Origin: Lycium barbarum
Lineage: Eukaryota > Streptophyta > Magnoliopsida > Solanales > Solanaceae
Reading direction: 5' to 3'
Assembly (NCBI RefSeq): GCF_019175385.1
Contig: NC_083346.1
Span: 248,001 to 312,000 of the forward strand
DNA: 64,000 bases
Shown here one piece after another: positions 12,564 to 23,870 of this stretch. The notes beneath the pieces were generated by a model. That model searched no databases. It was not told the origin of the DNA and saw nothing but the letters and a program-made list of their open reading frames with translations. A program made the translations under genes and the position numbers. Every line of letters starts with the position of its first letter. Position 1 is the stretch's first letter.

Positions 12564-12887
12564 TTGGACGATCTTCCTCTAAATAATGGTGCTTCTGATA
12601 TAAAGATTGCATTTTTTGTTCTTAAAGGAGATCTGTTCAATTCCACATGCATGATAGCACTTCGCACAGATGAAAAATTGACTAAAATCAAGATATATGT
12701 ACTACAAATTTTTACTAACTTCGTGAACATCGATCATATGCATATCATCGATCAGTTGTTGAAAAAAGGTTTTTACATATTTCAAGGTATCACTCATGGA
12801 GTTACACTGAAGATTTCTCACACAACTTACACACTACAATACTCTTTTCACGTACAACACTTAAAAGCTATACAAAATTGTACATGA
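12564..12887 (+). other. Unrecognised 107-codon open frame, duplicated in unit 2
   Basis: The frame is kept in unit 2 (23132-23455) with one amino-acid difference (M/T near residue 60) plus silent changes. I do not recognise the predicted protein and see no signal peptide or domain motif. Since the two units differ by about one to two percent overall, retention of the frame is weak evidence for coding. Confidence 0.2.
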
Positions 12888-12990
12888 TAAATGTTTAACA
12901 TCATGAGCGTCACAACTCAATGCGTGTGACTGAAGCGCCATCTCAAGGAATTGTGTCCGATGAATCTCTTCTTCTTGGCGTGAATTATAT

Positions 12991-13301
12991 TTATGAGCTA
13001 GCTTTAAGGGTTAGGTGAATCGTCGGAGTGGTGTAAATGCGGATGCCATCTGATCCAATAGTGGATGATGTTAGTGTGTTCTGTTTCTTTTTTGTAAAAG
13101 AATGATGATCACAAAGGGAGTACCCTTTTGGGAGATGAAGGATTTGAAAATGACATAGGTTTGGATCATGAATATTAGCATGGAGATGAGAAGGAACATC
13201 TATTACGAACTCTCCATTTTCATCTGTTATATTTTGGGCCCATGATGATCTCCTTACTTTCCCTGGCCCAATAGTTCCACAAAACAGCGCCATTGATGCA
13301 C
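12991..13301 (-). CDS. Pollen Ole e 1-like secreted protein, gene 2, exon 2
   Basis: Exon 2 (311 nt including stop) joins the exon 1 at 19016-19238 to give 177 residues. The acceptor is CTACAG|GTGCATCA; the leftover G of exon 1 completes a glycine, giving the family motif P-V-P-G-A. The exon holds the core of the Ole e 1 fold with Cys82, Cys124 and Cys138 and a possible N-glycosylation site N98-I-T. The basic region SFTKKK lies after Cys138. The intron is 5,714 bp and contains the Copia insertion at 13387-18213, only 85 bp from this acceptor. Frame and splice sites are intact, so the gene could still be functional if the intron is removed. Confidence 0.85.
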
Positions 13302-13386
13302 CTGTAGATAATATACACAAAATTAACACCAATTAACTATAAGTATCTTAGCTACGTTGATTATCAATACTCGAATATATATATTC

Positions 13387-13555
13387 TGTAGAGAAATATA
13401 GCAGAAGAAAATTAAATCGGTGAGACCTTCTGCTAGCCCAAGATCGTTAACTAAGATCGAAAGATTCAACTAAAGAAGAGTAAGCTATGAAAAGGAGAAT
13501 TTGGTTATGGAAGAAGACTTTCTTGAATTGGCTTGAATGACTTACAATTAGGTTG
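13387..13555 (-). repeat. Copia 3' LTR, distal part
   Basis: Matches the outer portion of the 5' LTR (17795 onward) from TGTAGAGAAATATAGCAG. It ends where the nested LTR begins. The inner portion continues at 15920-16000. About 240 bp of the LTR between them is missing. Confidence 0.85.
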
Positions 13556-15919
13556 TGTAGGGTAATTATGGAATTATTTTTTTAGTGTGTGTGCATATAT
13601 TTGTTAATGGGAATATTATTTGCACATATATATAAGGCATGAGGTGAGAGTATTTGTTTATTTATTTTGGCTAATTTGCTAATGGATTGGTTGACTAAAG
13701 TGCAATTGTTTGGTTATTAAATGGTAAAAGAAGTGAGTCCAGCCCACCATCCCTTCTCTTTACGTGATGGGTCTTATAGGTGTATTGGGAATAACTGAAC
13801 TTTTCTTTTCTTCTTCTTTATACGTAGTATACTAATCAAAAAGAAAAGTTGCACATATTCGGCTAGGCTATGGGATAATAGTACTTCGGGAGAGAGGGAT
13901 CACCATTGCATCAGGTAAGAGAATCTTAGTAATAAATCTAAATTTGGGTCTAGATTAATGCTTTGAGAGATCTCTCTTGGCTTTGAATATTATAATGTTT
14001 TGTTGGTGGGTAAAAAAGTCAACTCCTACTTATTTGACATTCCATAATCTGTTTGTTATTGGTATCATTCTTGAAATTAAATTTCATAAAAAGGAAAGTT
14101 TTCCACACTTCATGTAATTTAGGAAATTTATATGACCATGTATGAATTCAGAGATGTTTCTATTTCGTGGAAAACTAGGATTTACCTTAATTATAGGCAA
14201 ACGAGAACACCTTGGAAAAATTAAAAGTCAATTTGATTTGGGACACTAGAATATTCTTAATATATACATATTGTTTTCACACTTTTGGATGTCATGATAG
14301 GGTAATAATTATGAGATGATTAAGAGTAGGATGCTTTTTAACAAATATTGTAGCCATGACCATTAATTTATAAAACTCAGTAGCAAAACGTGAGGCAATT
14401 ATTGTAGTATCCAATTTCTATTATTGGGTACTGACGGAAACAATTAATGGCAAAAACGATCTGCTATAATAAAATTGTAATGTTTCTCTTGAGATACATG
14501 TGTACTCTTAAATTCATGATATTTGAGATTTGCAAGTAGGATTTTTTTTTTTAGGTTGCAACTTTGGTTAACTGATCATTTGCGGGTTGACTTTGAATTG
14601 TCCGGAATGATAATATTTGGAAAGTGGTTTATTTAGTGTACGTAATTGTTCTGAACCCATGATTGGTAGATTTTGATCGTTCAGAGGCTCTCCACAAAGG
14701 GAAGGCGTTGGTTTGATAGTTTGTGGCACCCGCTCGGCATTGAGGTAGGTTATGGTCTACTTTAGTTAGACTCTGATTAGAGAATCATATGTAGTTGTAG
14801 AAAGTGACGGGGATAGCATGATAGGCCTTCAGGCATGAAATGGAGGTGAATTCCAATTAGGTTGGCTCTATCAGATGTTATGTGGGCTTGTCGCCATATG
14901 CGTTATTTTATGTGATTATCACCTGTTTGTATCTGTGTCACATACTAGCTCACTCATCACATGAAAGGGAATGATAATAATAATATGACTTGTAATTGTT
15001 GATTGTATATTGGTGATATTGTTAAGAATGATATTATGCATGACATGCCTTCCATATTATTCTTGTGATGATGGTGAGGTAAGTGATTGAGAGACTCCGA
15101 GGTCTTTGCCGGAGATTGAGAGTGACAGAGAGACTTTGAGGATTTTGTCGGAGATTGAGAGTGATTGATAGCCTCCGAGGTTTCTGCCGGAGAGCACGAG
15201 TGGTACATGGACTTTGCGGGTCCCCCATAGGTCATGGCTTTGAGGCACTGCCCTTAGCATGTGTGTACGAGAGTGGGGGTGAGAGAGGTGAATATTGTAT
15301 TGCATTGCATTCATCCACTCATATATTTGACTGATCATTTGGTGAACTATATATGTCTTGGTTGATTTCATGATTCCTTTACACTTTACTTGTATATAAT
15401 ACGTGACCATACCTGTTTGCTTTATGTGCTACTTATTAGTTTCCACTTCTTCATGCGTTATCTAATCATTGTCGGTCTATGATGCTTACCGGTACTAGTG
15501 TTGTACTGATACTACTCTTGCTGCACTATTTGTTGAGTGCAGAGTACGATCCAGGCTCCAGTTCTACACCCCGTGACTGATACGCGAGGGTGACATCTTT
15601 CAGTCATTCTGGGTGAGCTACCTGGTCATCCGTGGCCCCTGAAGAACCTTCTTTATTTATTTTTATTTTTTTATTGGATAGATAATATGTAGCCTTCGGG
15701 TATTTTCAGACTTGTATTTTGGACTATGTTTAGCGCTCTTGTACCCTTTGACCATATTTTGAAGATGTCGTGACATTTCTAGTTATGATAAGTATTTAAG
15801 ACTTGATAATTTCTTCTTATTTAATTTTTCGCTTATTTAACTTATTATTGGGAATGTGGTTCGCCTACTCAGGGGGGATAGTGTAGGTGCCACCACGACT
15901 CGTGAATTGGGTCGTGACA
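13556..15919 (+). mobile_element. Nested Gypsy-type solo LTR
   Basis: This 2.36 kb segment begins TGTAGGGTAATTATGG and ends GAATTGGGTCGTGACA, the LTR end type used by the Gypsy element at 25990-33809. No internal region accompanies it. No 5 bp duplication is seen, and host LTR sequence is lost at the junction, so it arose by insertion plus deletion or by recombination between elements. It includes three degenerate repeats of about 38 bp at 15085-15200 with the core CCGAGGTCTTTGCCGGAGA. The minus-strand frames there are by-products. Confidence 0.75.
15085..15200. repeat. Short tandem repeats in Gypsy LTR
   Basis: Three imperfect units of about 38 bp with the core GAGGTCTTTGCCGGAGATTG. They generate several repetitive open frames that are not genes. 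Confidence 0.8.
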
Positions 15920-16007
15920 CCTACACTAGACTATTCTAGATCCCTTACTAAATATCTAGGATTTTTTGTACGTCCAAAAAATCAACTTTACTTCTTCACA
16001 CTCCCCC

Positions 16008-16115
16008 TTAAAGTGATTTTTTGGAAACTACCCCGAGCTTGTTGCAGAAGAACTCAAACGAAGCTTTTGGGAGTGCCTTGGTGAAGATCTCAACAGTATT
16101 TTCTTGACTCCTTTT
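16008..16115 (-). pseudogene. Copia pol C-terminal remnant
   Basis: On the minus strand the stretch encodes the standard end of Copia RNase H (VEIFTKALPKASFEFFCNKL-type ending), closing with TAA at 16010-16008 just before the polypurine tract. Everything from integrase to RNase H upstream is deleted, and the neighbouring longer frame at 16028-16333 is in a different register. Confidence 0.75.
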
Positions 16116-16601
16116 TCTTCTTCAAATGATGAAGATTTTTCGTCATTAATTTGTCCACATAAAACATCTCCATGTTGAGTTTCACGTTCTAGAGTTTCCA
16201 GACTCCCTCTTTCTCTTAGATATTTGCCAATTGTGTTATCTGGACAAGCACCTAAGTCAGTGACGATCTGACCATTAATTTCCTTCGAAGCCTCAACACC
16301 AACATAGGATCCACTACTAGATTCCCTTTCCAACTCCTCGATAACTGTTTGGCAGCTTCAGAGCTTTCAAAAATCATACTGCTTGTATCTCCATATGAAA
16401 TTGAGCCTTCAAGGTCAACCTAATCATTTATTTGACCGTCGGCTTCTCCATCTGCTTCCAGTATTTGATCTGAGCTAGTGATTGACTCTGATACGGTAGA
16501 TGATTGACAAGAGACTTCAACTTCCACTATAACTCCCTCAATGCTTTCTCCGGAATGGTCAGCATTACTATATATAGTTTCAGACACTGCCTACTCAGGT
16601 T

Positions 16602-16895
16602 CTACTTCAACATCCCTCTCGTCCAGACTTTATTACCAGCTTCAGGATCTGCTTCGTTGATTTCCTCGATAGCAGCTACCACGTCACTAGTCTGAACATC
16701 TTTGGAATCTGCTTGCTTTTTGTTGATGACACCAATGCCTTCCTTCTCCACGTAATGGACCGTATTATCTCTTGAATCCATGATCCAGTCTCTTTCGAAA
16801 TTGAAGGAAGCTAAGGCATCTACTACTCGAGCCTCAGCTATGAAGCACCTTCCCCAGTCCTCTTCTTCTTCAACAACATTCTCAACTTGATCCAT
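16602..16895 (-). pseudogene. Copia protease start fragment
   Basis: The frame opens with an EEEEDWGRCF...ALASFNFERDWIMDS segment, the region leading into the retropepsin of plant Copia polyproteins. The catalytic D-S-G is changed to D-S-R and similarity stops shortly after. It lies in a different frame from gag, overlapping its 3' end by 14 bp. Confidence 0.65.
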
Positions 16896-17682
16896 GTTGC
16901 TCTCTTTTGTTCGGCAATATTTTTATGTGTCCTATTTTACCACACCTATAACATTTGAGAGTCTTCTTATAGTTATTAGTAGACTCTCTCTCCTTTTCTA
17001 GTGAGCTGGAAACACTTTGAGATCGAGAGTGTGGCGTATCTTTGAATGTTTTTCCTTTGAAGTTCCTCTTGTCGGCTACAAGAGCATTTCCTTCCCCTTC
17101 TTTAAAACATACACTAGCCATCTGTTTGGCTAGTAGCTCCTGTGATGACAACAAATTCTCAAACTCCTGCAAGGATGGTTGTTGAGCCCATCCTTGAATT
17201 GATGTAACAAAAGGAATATATTCTGACTTCAAACCACGAATGATAATTATTCTCATTCGTGCTTTGGAGATAGCCTCATCCGGATTTAATAAAGAGATCT
17301 CTGAATATAAGTTCTTAATTCTCAAAAAGTACTCGGCAATAGAAAGATTACCTTGAGTGGTGTTCGCCAATTCATTCTCCAATATTTGCAGCCGAGCTTC
17401 ATCCTTCTTGTTGAACAAACGATCAAGGGTCCTCCAAATTTCATGAGCCGATTTGCACCTTATAATATGATCAAACAAGTTGTGCGAGATGGACCTCATT
17501 AGGATGAACTCCGCCTTCGCATTAATCTGCTTCCACTTCTTGTATGCGCTGCTATTTTCCGGTCCGTCGGTAGGAGGACTTGTGTAACTCCCATTGACAA
17601 CATCCCACAAATCCTCACCCACAAGGTATGACTCCATACATGTCTTCCATACCTTGTAATTGGACTGGTTCAACAATTCCAT
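16882..17682 (-). pseudogene. Copia gag (nearly complete)
   Basis: A 266-residue Gag: an N-terminal LNQSNYKVWK motif (DUF4219-like, residues about 3-12), a UBN2 capsid region (about 20-170), then a basic linker and a zinc knuckle. The knuckle reads CYRCGKIGHIKI followed by L-P where the family has a final cysteine, so the CCHC motif is broken. It structured the retrotransposon particle when active. The element has no polymerase and this Gag has lost a metal ligand, so it is treated as defective. Confidence 0.85.
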
Positions 17683-17780
17683 CCCCAGTTAACATGATCG
17701 CTCAAATCCATTTAGAGAAACCAGTTGAATCTACCACTAACCCGATCTTGAAACAAAATCCAGAAGTCAACCTGTGGCTA

Positions 17781-17794
17781 TGGCTCTGATACTA
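17781..17794 (-). other. Copia primer binding site
   Basis: Minus-strand TAGTATCAGAGCCA directly after the 5' LTR matches, apart from one base, the TGGTATCAGAGC site complementary to initiator methionine tRNA. Confidence 0.85.
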
Positions 17795-18213
17795 TGTAGA
17801 GAAATATAGCAGAATAAAAGTAAATCGGGGAGACCTTCTGCTAGCCCAAGATCGTTAACTAAGATCGAATCAACTAAAGAAGAGGAAGCAATGAAAAGGA
17901 GAATTTGGTTATGGAAGAAGACTTTCTTGAATTGACTTGAATGACTTACAATTGGGTTGTGTTGGGTTAACTTGGGTTGATTACAAATGTTCAAGACCAC
18001 CCCTATTTATACTTGTCTAGGGATGGTTCTAGATAGAATTATCTAGATATATGTACAAAATATCCAGTTAGCCTTATCTTCTAACACTACTCTAGAATAT
18101 CTAGATTTTTGTTTAAGATAATTATCCAAGATCCTACACTAGACTATTCTAGATCCCTTACTAAATATCTAAGATTTTTTGTACCTCCAAAAAATCAACT
18201 TTAGTTCTTCACA
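17795..18213 (-). repeat. Copia 5' LTR (intact)
   Basis: An intact 419 bp LTR with TG/CA ends, bordered by the primer binding site on one side and the TATTC duplication on the other. Confidence 0.92.
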
Positions 18214-18784
18214 TATTCATTCAAAATCTTGCAAGGTGAAGTTAATACTAGTATATGTTTTTGGTTTTAACAAGTAGTACTATTGTTTAAAGTAGCACTA
18301 AAATCATTTCCTTTTAATTTCGTTTTAAAAAATGATGCTATACTTTTATAATTAAAAATAATTTAACTTAATTTTAAACTTCTCATTTTACCCTTTTTGG
18401 AATAATGTATGTATAGCCACAAAAATGTTAGTGTAGTTTAGACCACAAATTTTCAAAATATTTGTTTTTTAAACTGTGTCCAATCTAATGTCATGACATA
18501 ATTTGGGAAGGAGTGAGTACCATTAATATCATTGATGATGTTGGATTCTATAATACGAGTAATTACCAAGAAGTTAGTACATGAGCAGTTATATATTAAA
18601 GTAGTTTGTCCTTAATTAATTCTTAACCTAAGACTAAGAGATCCCCAGATCTTTGTGCTTGTAAGTAGTGCTTCGAATTAATATTGCAGCGAGTCATTAA
18701 GCAATATATAGGATATGCTTGTTTTTGTGAATTTTCTTGCTTTATACATAACTTTCATCATAACAAGAAATCATAACAAGTTGG

Positions 18785-18892
18785 AAACAACCTTTCTACC
18801 CCGAAAAGGTGGAAGTAAGGTTTGTGTACATCCTACCCTTCCCAAACCCCAGTTATGGAATTACACCGGTATGTTGTTGTTGTTAGCAAGCT
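18785..18892 (+). mobile_element. TS-type SINE / RTE LINE 3' tail (unit 2)
   Basis: Same insertion as at 8205-8316, with a shorter terminal TTG tract. Confidence 0.65.
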
Positions 18893-19015
18893 GGCTAAAG
18901 GCTGATTAAGGGTGATAAAGGTGCTTTTCTTATTTGTATATGGTTGTAATTAATTGTTATGAGGTGAAAAGGAAAAATAATTAGTAGAAGGTGAAGGAAA
19001 AAATAGAAATCAAAC

Positions 19016-19238
19016 CTGGAACTGGATGTGGTGAGTGATCACCACAAAGAAGAGTACCATGGAGGATAACAGTAGAAAGCTTTTCTTCTCCATAGCCAGC
19101 CATCTTTGCCAATTCTTCTCTGGTTGAAAGTTCTATTAACGGATTATTATTATCAGTTGCCCAACTTAATGGCATAATAACAAAAAAGGAGAATACGAAT
19201 ATCATCTTCACAATACTTCCTTGAAATAATTGAATCAT
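19016..19238 (-). CDS. Pollen Ole e 1-like secreted protein, gene 2, exon 1
   Basis: A 223 nt exon 1 with the same structure as gene 1: ATG at 19238, hydrophobic signal sequence to about residue 27, REELAKMAGYGEEKLSTV block, Cys65, donor CCAG|GTTTGA in phase 1. It splices to 12991-13301 to give a 177-residue protein. Compared with gene 1 exon 1 I see a single amino-acid change (PISWA to PLSWA). An alternative start at Met12 would still leave a signal peptide. Function in the family is extracellular or cell-wall related and not better defined. Confidence 0.85.
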
Positions 19239-19331
19239 CTTTAATTATGTATCTTTGTCTTGCTGTGTTTTTGTTTCTAAAATATGATCAATTATATATG
19301 GAATGACGAGACAAGATAGCTACTATCTCCA

Positions 19332-19342
19332 TTATATATATA
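19332..19342 (-). promoter_or_regulatory. TATA-like sequence of gene 2
   Basis: TATATATAATGG on the minus strand, about 95 nt upstream of the ATG, at the position of the TATA box of gene 1. Confidence 0.4.
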
Positions 19343-20040
19343 TTCCGTTGTATATATGGAAGGTTAACCGTCAGGATGGTAGCCTAATCTTATCAGCACC
19401 TATACAAGCAATATTGATTCTACAAGAGTTTAACAAATTTCGGTCAAAATTTTACACTATCTAGCCAGCTTTATCTGGTATAACAGGTAATATATCTTAT
19501 TATTAAGATGTAAATATTTTTTTTTTATGATATAGTGATATACCTTTTTAAGACTATCCATATATATTAATTAAATCATTGTGTAATAGAAAAAGGTTGA
19601 GATTTGATAAAGCTATAAAGCAAAGCCCCACCATCAATTGTAACTTTGGTTAAATTTTATTGGTATGGCAGGCAAGAAAGCAAATTACAAAACAGTTCTG
19701 ATTCAATTGCCCGCCTCTAATCCATGAACATAAGAATTTGAATTTATTAGTTGAACGAATGACATAAATAAAACCTTTTTCATAATGTATTGGTTCTGGG
19801 AATTTTTGGTGCGGTTGGTTTTGACCAACTAAGTTATTTATCTTAACTTCTTTCTTTCTTTGTTGACCAAAACTGAGTGATTTATAAATTGTGAAGTCAA
19901 ACTAATACATCGAAAATGAGAGATCGAACATTATTTCAGATGGGAACATCTTTGCGCTCGTGAATATAAATGGAATTTGGCCAAGCTAGCTTGAATTCAT
20001 GTTCTAATTATTGTTACCATCTCAATCCTAAATATAATTA

Positions 20041-20267
20041 CCGTCTCAATTTATGTGATATGTTGACTGACACGAAATTTAAGAAATAAAGAATACTTTT
20101 TAATCTTGTAATCTAAAATAAGCCAAAGATATTTATGTGGTTATAGATCATCTCGTAAAGCGTAAAAGATAAAGTTTAAAATTAAACTGTTGCCAAATAA
20201 AAAAATATATCATTCTTTTTGGGACAGACTAAAAAGAAAAGTGTATCACATATTGGCACAAAGGGAG
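20041..20267. mobile_element. Stowaway MITE (unit 2)
   Basis: Copy of the 9465-9687 insertion with TA flanks. It was inherited through the unit 1/unit 2 duplication. Confidence 0.88.
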
Positions 20268-20357
20268 TACTCTATTTTCTTAAAAACAACGATAGAGTCA
20301 TAAATGATATTTTTTTGGTAAATAAAACAGTTTTATTACCAAAGATCTATCTATCTA

Positions 20358-21481
20358 TAAATACATCAAATCACCCTTAAACTATACCCAAAATGTCGAT
20401 ATCACACCTAAACTATACGGGCCACCTATTACACACCTGAACATCTAAAATTGAAATTATTTACCCCCTGCAAACTGATGACCACTTGCACAATGGAAAG
20501 TGTAATACACTCGCCTGCCACGTCAGCGCCAAATCAGATTTCTTTTAAATTTTAAATTATTTTTCTTTTCTTTTAGTTAATTTATTTTTCTTTTATTGTA
20601 AAATATAAATAACCCCTCACCCCCCCCCCTCCCTTCTTTTTCTTCTTCATCTTCTCCATCGCTAACTCCTCAACCACTACCCCATCACTAACATCACCCA
20701 AATCTCTTTTAAACGTCCATTTGAAGGGTAGTTCGTGCAATTTCAATTTCTCCAATCCATTTGAAGGGCAGTTCGTGTTCATTGTTTAATAACAATGAAG
20801 AAAATTTCTCAAGATGTATGCTTCGCTGCTAAGGCAATTGATCCGAGAATAAGCAAATGAGTGCTTGTTGTATGAGGAACAATTGAATAAAGTGAAGCCA
20901 CCATACGCGTTCTGATCAAAGGTAAACGGCCAAACAGACGAGTTTATGTTTTGAATCTGCCTGGGAAAACATGAAGCATTGAAATCTGATACTTTTATTG
21001 CCTGGGATTTGTAATCAATTTCCTCAACAAAAACACTGCTTGATATTGGGGTTGAATCGAGTGACATCATCGGCGGTGCAAGATAGTTTGAAACCAGGGT
21101 AGCCACAGTGAGCTGGCTGATGATCTTTGAGCCGGAATGGAAATCGAATTACTGGACCGGAATCACCACACCTTGTTGGCAAGCATTTATCTTGAGCTGC
21201 TGCTGCTGCTCCAGCTCCAGCGAAGCATACTAATTACAAATGAGAAGAGAAGGGTTGGGGTTGGCGTAGCAGTGGTGGAGGAATTATTTAAAAATTATTT
21301 TTATTTTTATTTTGACTTCACTTGTCTATTTTTGAATTATAGTTTTTATTTTTGTCACATCAGCTTCTAAGGGGTAATAAATAGCACTTTAAAATATATT
21401 AGGTGTGTAATGGGTCGTTTGTATAGTTTAAGTGTGATATCGACATTTTGGGTATAGTTTAGGGGTATTTTGATGTATTTA
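20358..21481. mobile_element. Foldback/Pack-MULE-like element (unit 2)
   Basis: Copy of 9778-10914 with the same inverted ends and the same captured GUB_WAK-like fragment (minus strand, 20786-21106). Confidence 0.75.
20786..21106 (-). pseudogene. Captured GUB_WAK-bind fragment (unit 2)
   Basis: Second copy of the 106-codon captured fragment. See 10215-10535. It has one amino-acid change (CLSG to CLSS). Confidence 0.6.
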
Positions 21482-23559
21482 GCCATATATATTATATTAA
21501 AAGCATGAACTCCCTAACTTAAAAGTTAAATTACGAAAATACCCTTCTAAATGATTAAAATTTAAATATCTTGTTTTTAAATTAATTAAATATTGTAAAT
21601 GAGAATATAGAATTACTAAAAGCCACATACTTCCACCAAAATCACGTGACACATTAAACATACTGTGTAGAAGCTTGAATAATTGATGTCATAAGGATCA
21701 AAATTACTAAAACGCCCCCGCGAGGACTACAAAAATTGGCTATCCTCTCTTATATATTACTACTATATATAAGGGAGAACCAAGGGGGTATTTGTAGTCC
21801 TCACAAAATTTTTCAATTTAATTTCAAACTTTTCAATTAATTACTTCTAGGTTTCAAATTTATTTTTAAGAAATTTACTTTTTATTTTTATTGTCTACTT
21901 TTCCTTACTTTACTACTATATATAAGGGAGAATAGCGATTTTTTGTAGTCTTCACGTGATTTTTTTTTGACTCTTTTTACCCCTAATGGAAAAAATAATG
22001 GCATTGTGAATCTTCACACATTTTTGAAAATTTTGAAAACTTTAAGGACTTTTTCATGCCACTAAAAACTATGATGTTATGAAAAAGGTTATAGAGGCCC
22101 CACAAAGCATACTCATACATATTTGAATTTTTTATGTAGAAATATTATTAAACTTGTTTCAAATTATGTTTTTCCTTAAGAATTTATTATAGACATATAA
22201 AGAATTATCATGTCATTCAATTCTATCTCAATATAGGCTTAATAATTGAATTACAATATTATTCTGATAAAACTATTTATTATTTATTGATGTTATTTAT
22301 CATTTGCTATTTTAATTTTTTATTCGTCCATTTAGTAATTTCTTTTTAATTTCCCCCTACAATCTTATGTCGTACATGCTGGCGAACATAAGTAATTTAT
22401 GAAGATTTCACTTAAGTTTGGATTAAGTTTTAAATTAAGAAAATAAATATAAATAACTTATGTCATTGTTAAATACTTCAAAAATGTAAATTACAGTCCC
22501 TCCATATCAATAGAAAAAATGAATTCCGAAGTACAGTAGTTAATTATAATTTTACGTGCGCACACTATTAACATAAAATTTATTTACTATATTAAAGAGT
22601 AACAATAAAACCCTTATGGGTCGAGTGAGTGGATGTGGGTTTAAAGATATGAATTTATTTTATTTTGTTGCGTGGCCCATGTCTACCTGGAATAAAATAA
22701 TTAATTAATATTGTCATGTTAGATTTTTTTGATGACATATGTAGTTGAGTGATTTTATGAGATAATAGGCCAAAATTGAGTGATTTTAATGATATGTAGA
22801 AAAATTCAATGATTTTACTACATAATTTCTCAAAGTTCAATGACCTTTTGGGATATTTACCCGCAAATGACCCGAGTTTTACTTTTTAACATTTCTCCTT
22901 CTCCTACACCTCCTTTCGTGCAAAAAACGTTCGATAGTCTCGTGATAATGTCCTGAAATTTTTCTTGTACCATTATTCAATTATAAAATCTAAAGAAAAT
23001 GCATATCAGTGAATTTTACCCGGTCTTGTGTATAGCATTAATACATGTGCATCGAATACACGTGATAGTTTGGTTCGTTTGTCACCTATAATTGAAGAAA
23101 GGTTTAAAATCTTATAGAGAATAAAGAGAGATTGGACGATCTTCCTCTAAATAATGGTGCTTCTGATATAAAGATTGCATTTTTTGTTCTTAAAGGAGAT
23201 CTGTTCAATTCCACATGCATGATAGCACTTCGCACAGATGAAAAATTGACTAAAATCAAGATATATGTACTACAAATTTTTACTAACTTCGTGAACATCG
23301 ATCATACGCATATCATTGATCAGTTGTTGAAAAAGGGTTTTTACATATTTCAAGGTATCACTCATGGAGTTACACTGAAGATTTCTCACACAACTTACAC
23401 ACTACAATACTCTTTTCACGTACAACACTTAAAAGCTATACAAAATTGTACATGATAAATGTTTAACATCATGAGCGTCACAACTCAATGCGTGTGACTA
23501 AAGCGCCATCTCAAGGAATTGTGTCCGGATGTATCTCTTCTTCTTGGCGTGAATTATAT
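21482..23559. other. Spacer between gene 2 and gene 3
   Basis: Near-identical copy of 10915-12990, including the inverted-repeat patch and the unassigned open frame at 23132-23455. Nothing else is supported. Confidence 0.6.
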
Positions 23560-23870
23560 TTATGAGCTAGCTTTAAGGGTTAGGTGAATCGTTGGAGTGG
23601 TGTAAATGCGGATGCCATCTGATCCAATATTGGATGATGTTAGTGTGTAGTGTTTCTTTTTTGTAAAAGAATGATGATCACAAAGGGAGTACTCCTTTGG
23701 GAGATGAAGGATTTGAAAATGGCATAGGTTTGGATCATGAATATTAGCATGGAGATGAGAAGGGACATCTATTATGAACTCTCCATTTTCATCTGTTATA
23801 TTTTGGGCCCATGATGATCTCCTTACTTTCCCCGGCCCAATAGTTCCGCAAAACACCGCCATTGATGCAC
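23560..23870 (-). CDS. Pollen Ole e 1-like secreted protein, gene 3, exon 2
   Basis: Exon 2 (311 nt) of the compact gene 3. The acceptor is CTACAG|GTGCATCA. Cys82, Cys124, Cys138 and the N-I-T site are kept. Differences from gene 2 include L80V, V107I, G134E and several changes in the C-terminal tail. The intron (23871-24798, 928 bp) has none of the large insertions of the other two genes, so this is the best model for the ancestral structure. Confidence 0.88.

Larger units (their letters stand above)
10915..12990. other. Spacer between gene 1 and gene 2
   Basis: This AT-rich intergenic sequence is nearly identical to 21482-23559. It contains an inverted repeat (see 11152-11236) and a conserved plus-strand open frame (12564-12887) that I cannot assign. 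No other feature is supported. Confidence 0.6.
13387..18213 (-). mobile_element. Copia LTR retrotransposon in intron of gene 2
   Basis: The 4.8 kb minus-strand element is flanked by the 5 bp duplication TATTC (13382-13386, 18214-18218). Parts in minus-strand order: 5' LTR 17795-18213, primer binding site 17781-17794, gag, start of protease, an acidic hinge-like stretch, the last codons of pol (16008-16110), a polypurine tract AAGGGGGAG (16001-16007 region), then the 3' LTR (16000 down to 13387) split by a nested Gypsy-type LTR. Integrase and reverse transcriptase are absent, so it is non-autonomous. The matching empty site is in unit 3 at about 23955-23975. Confidence 0.92.

Noticed and set aside
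15034..15410. Three overlapping repetitive frames with HSQSP/SLCHSQ repeats
   Set aside because: They reflect tandem repeats in a Gypsy-type LTR.
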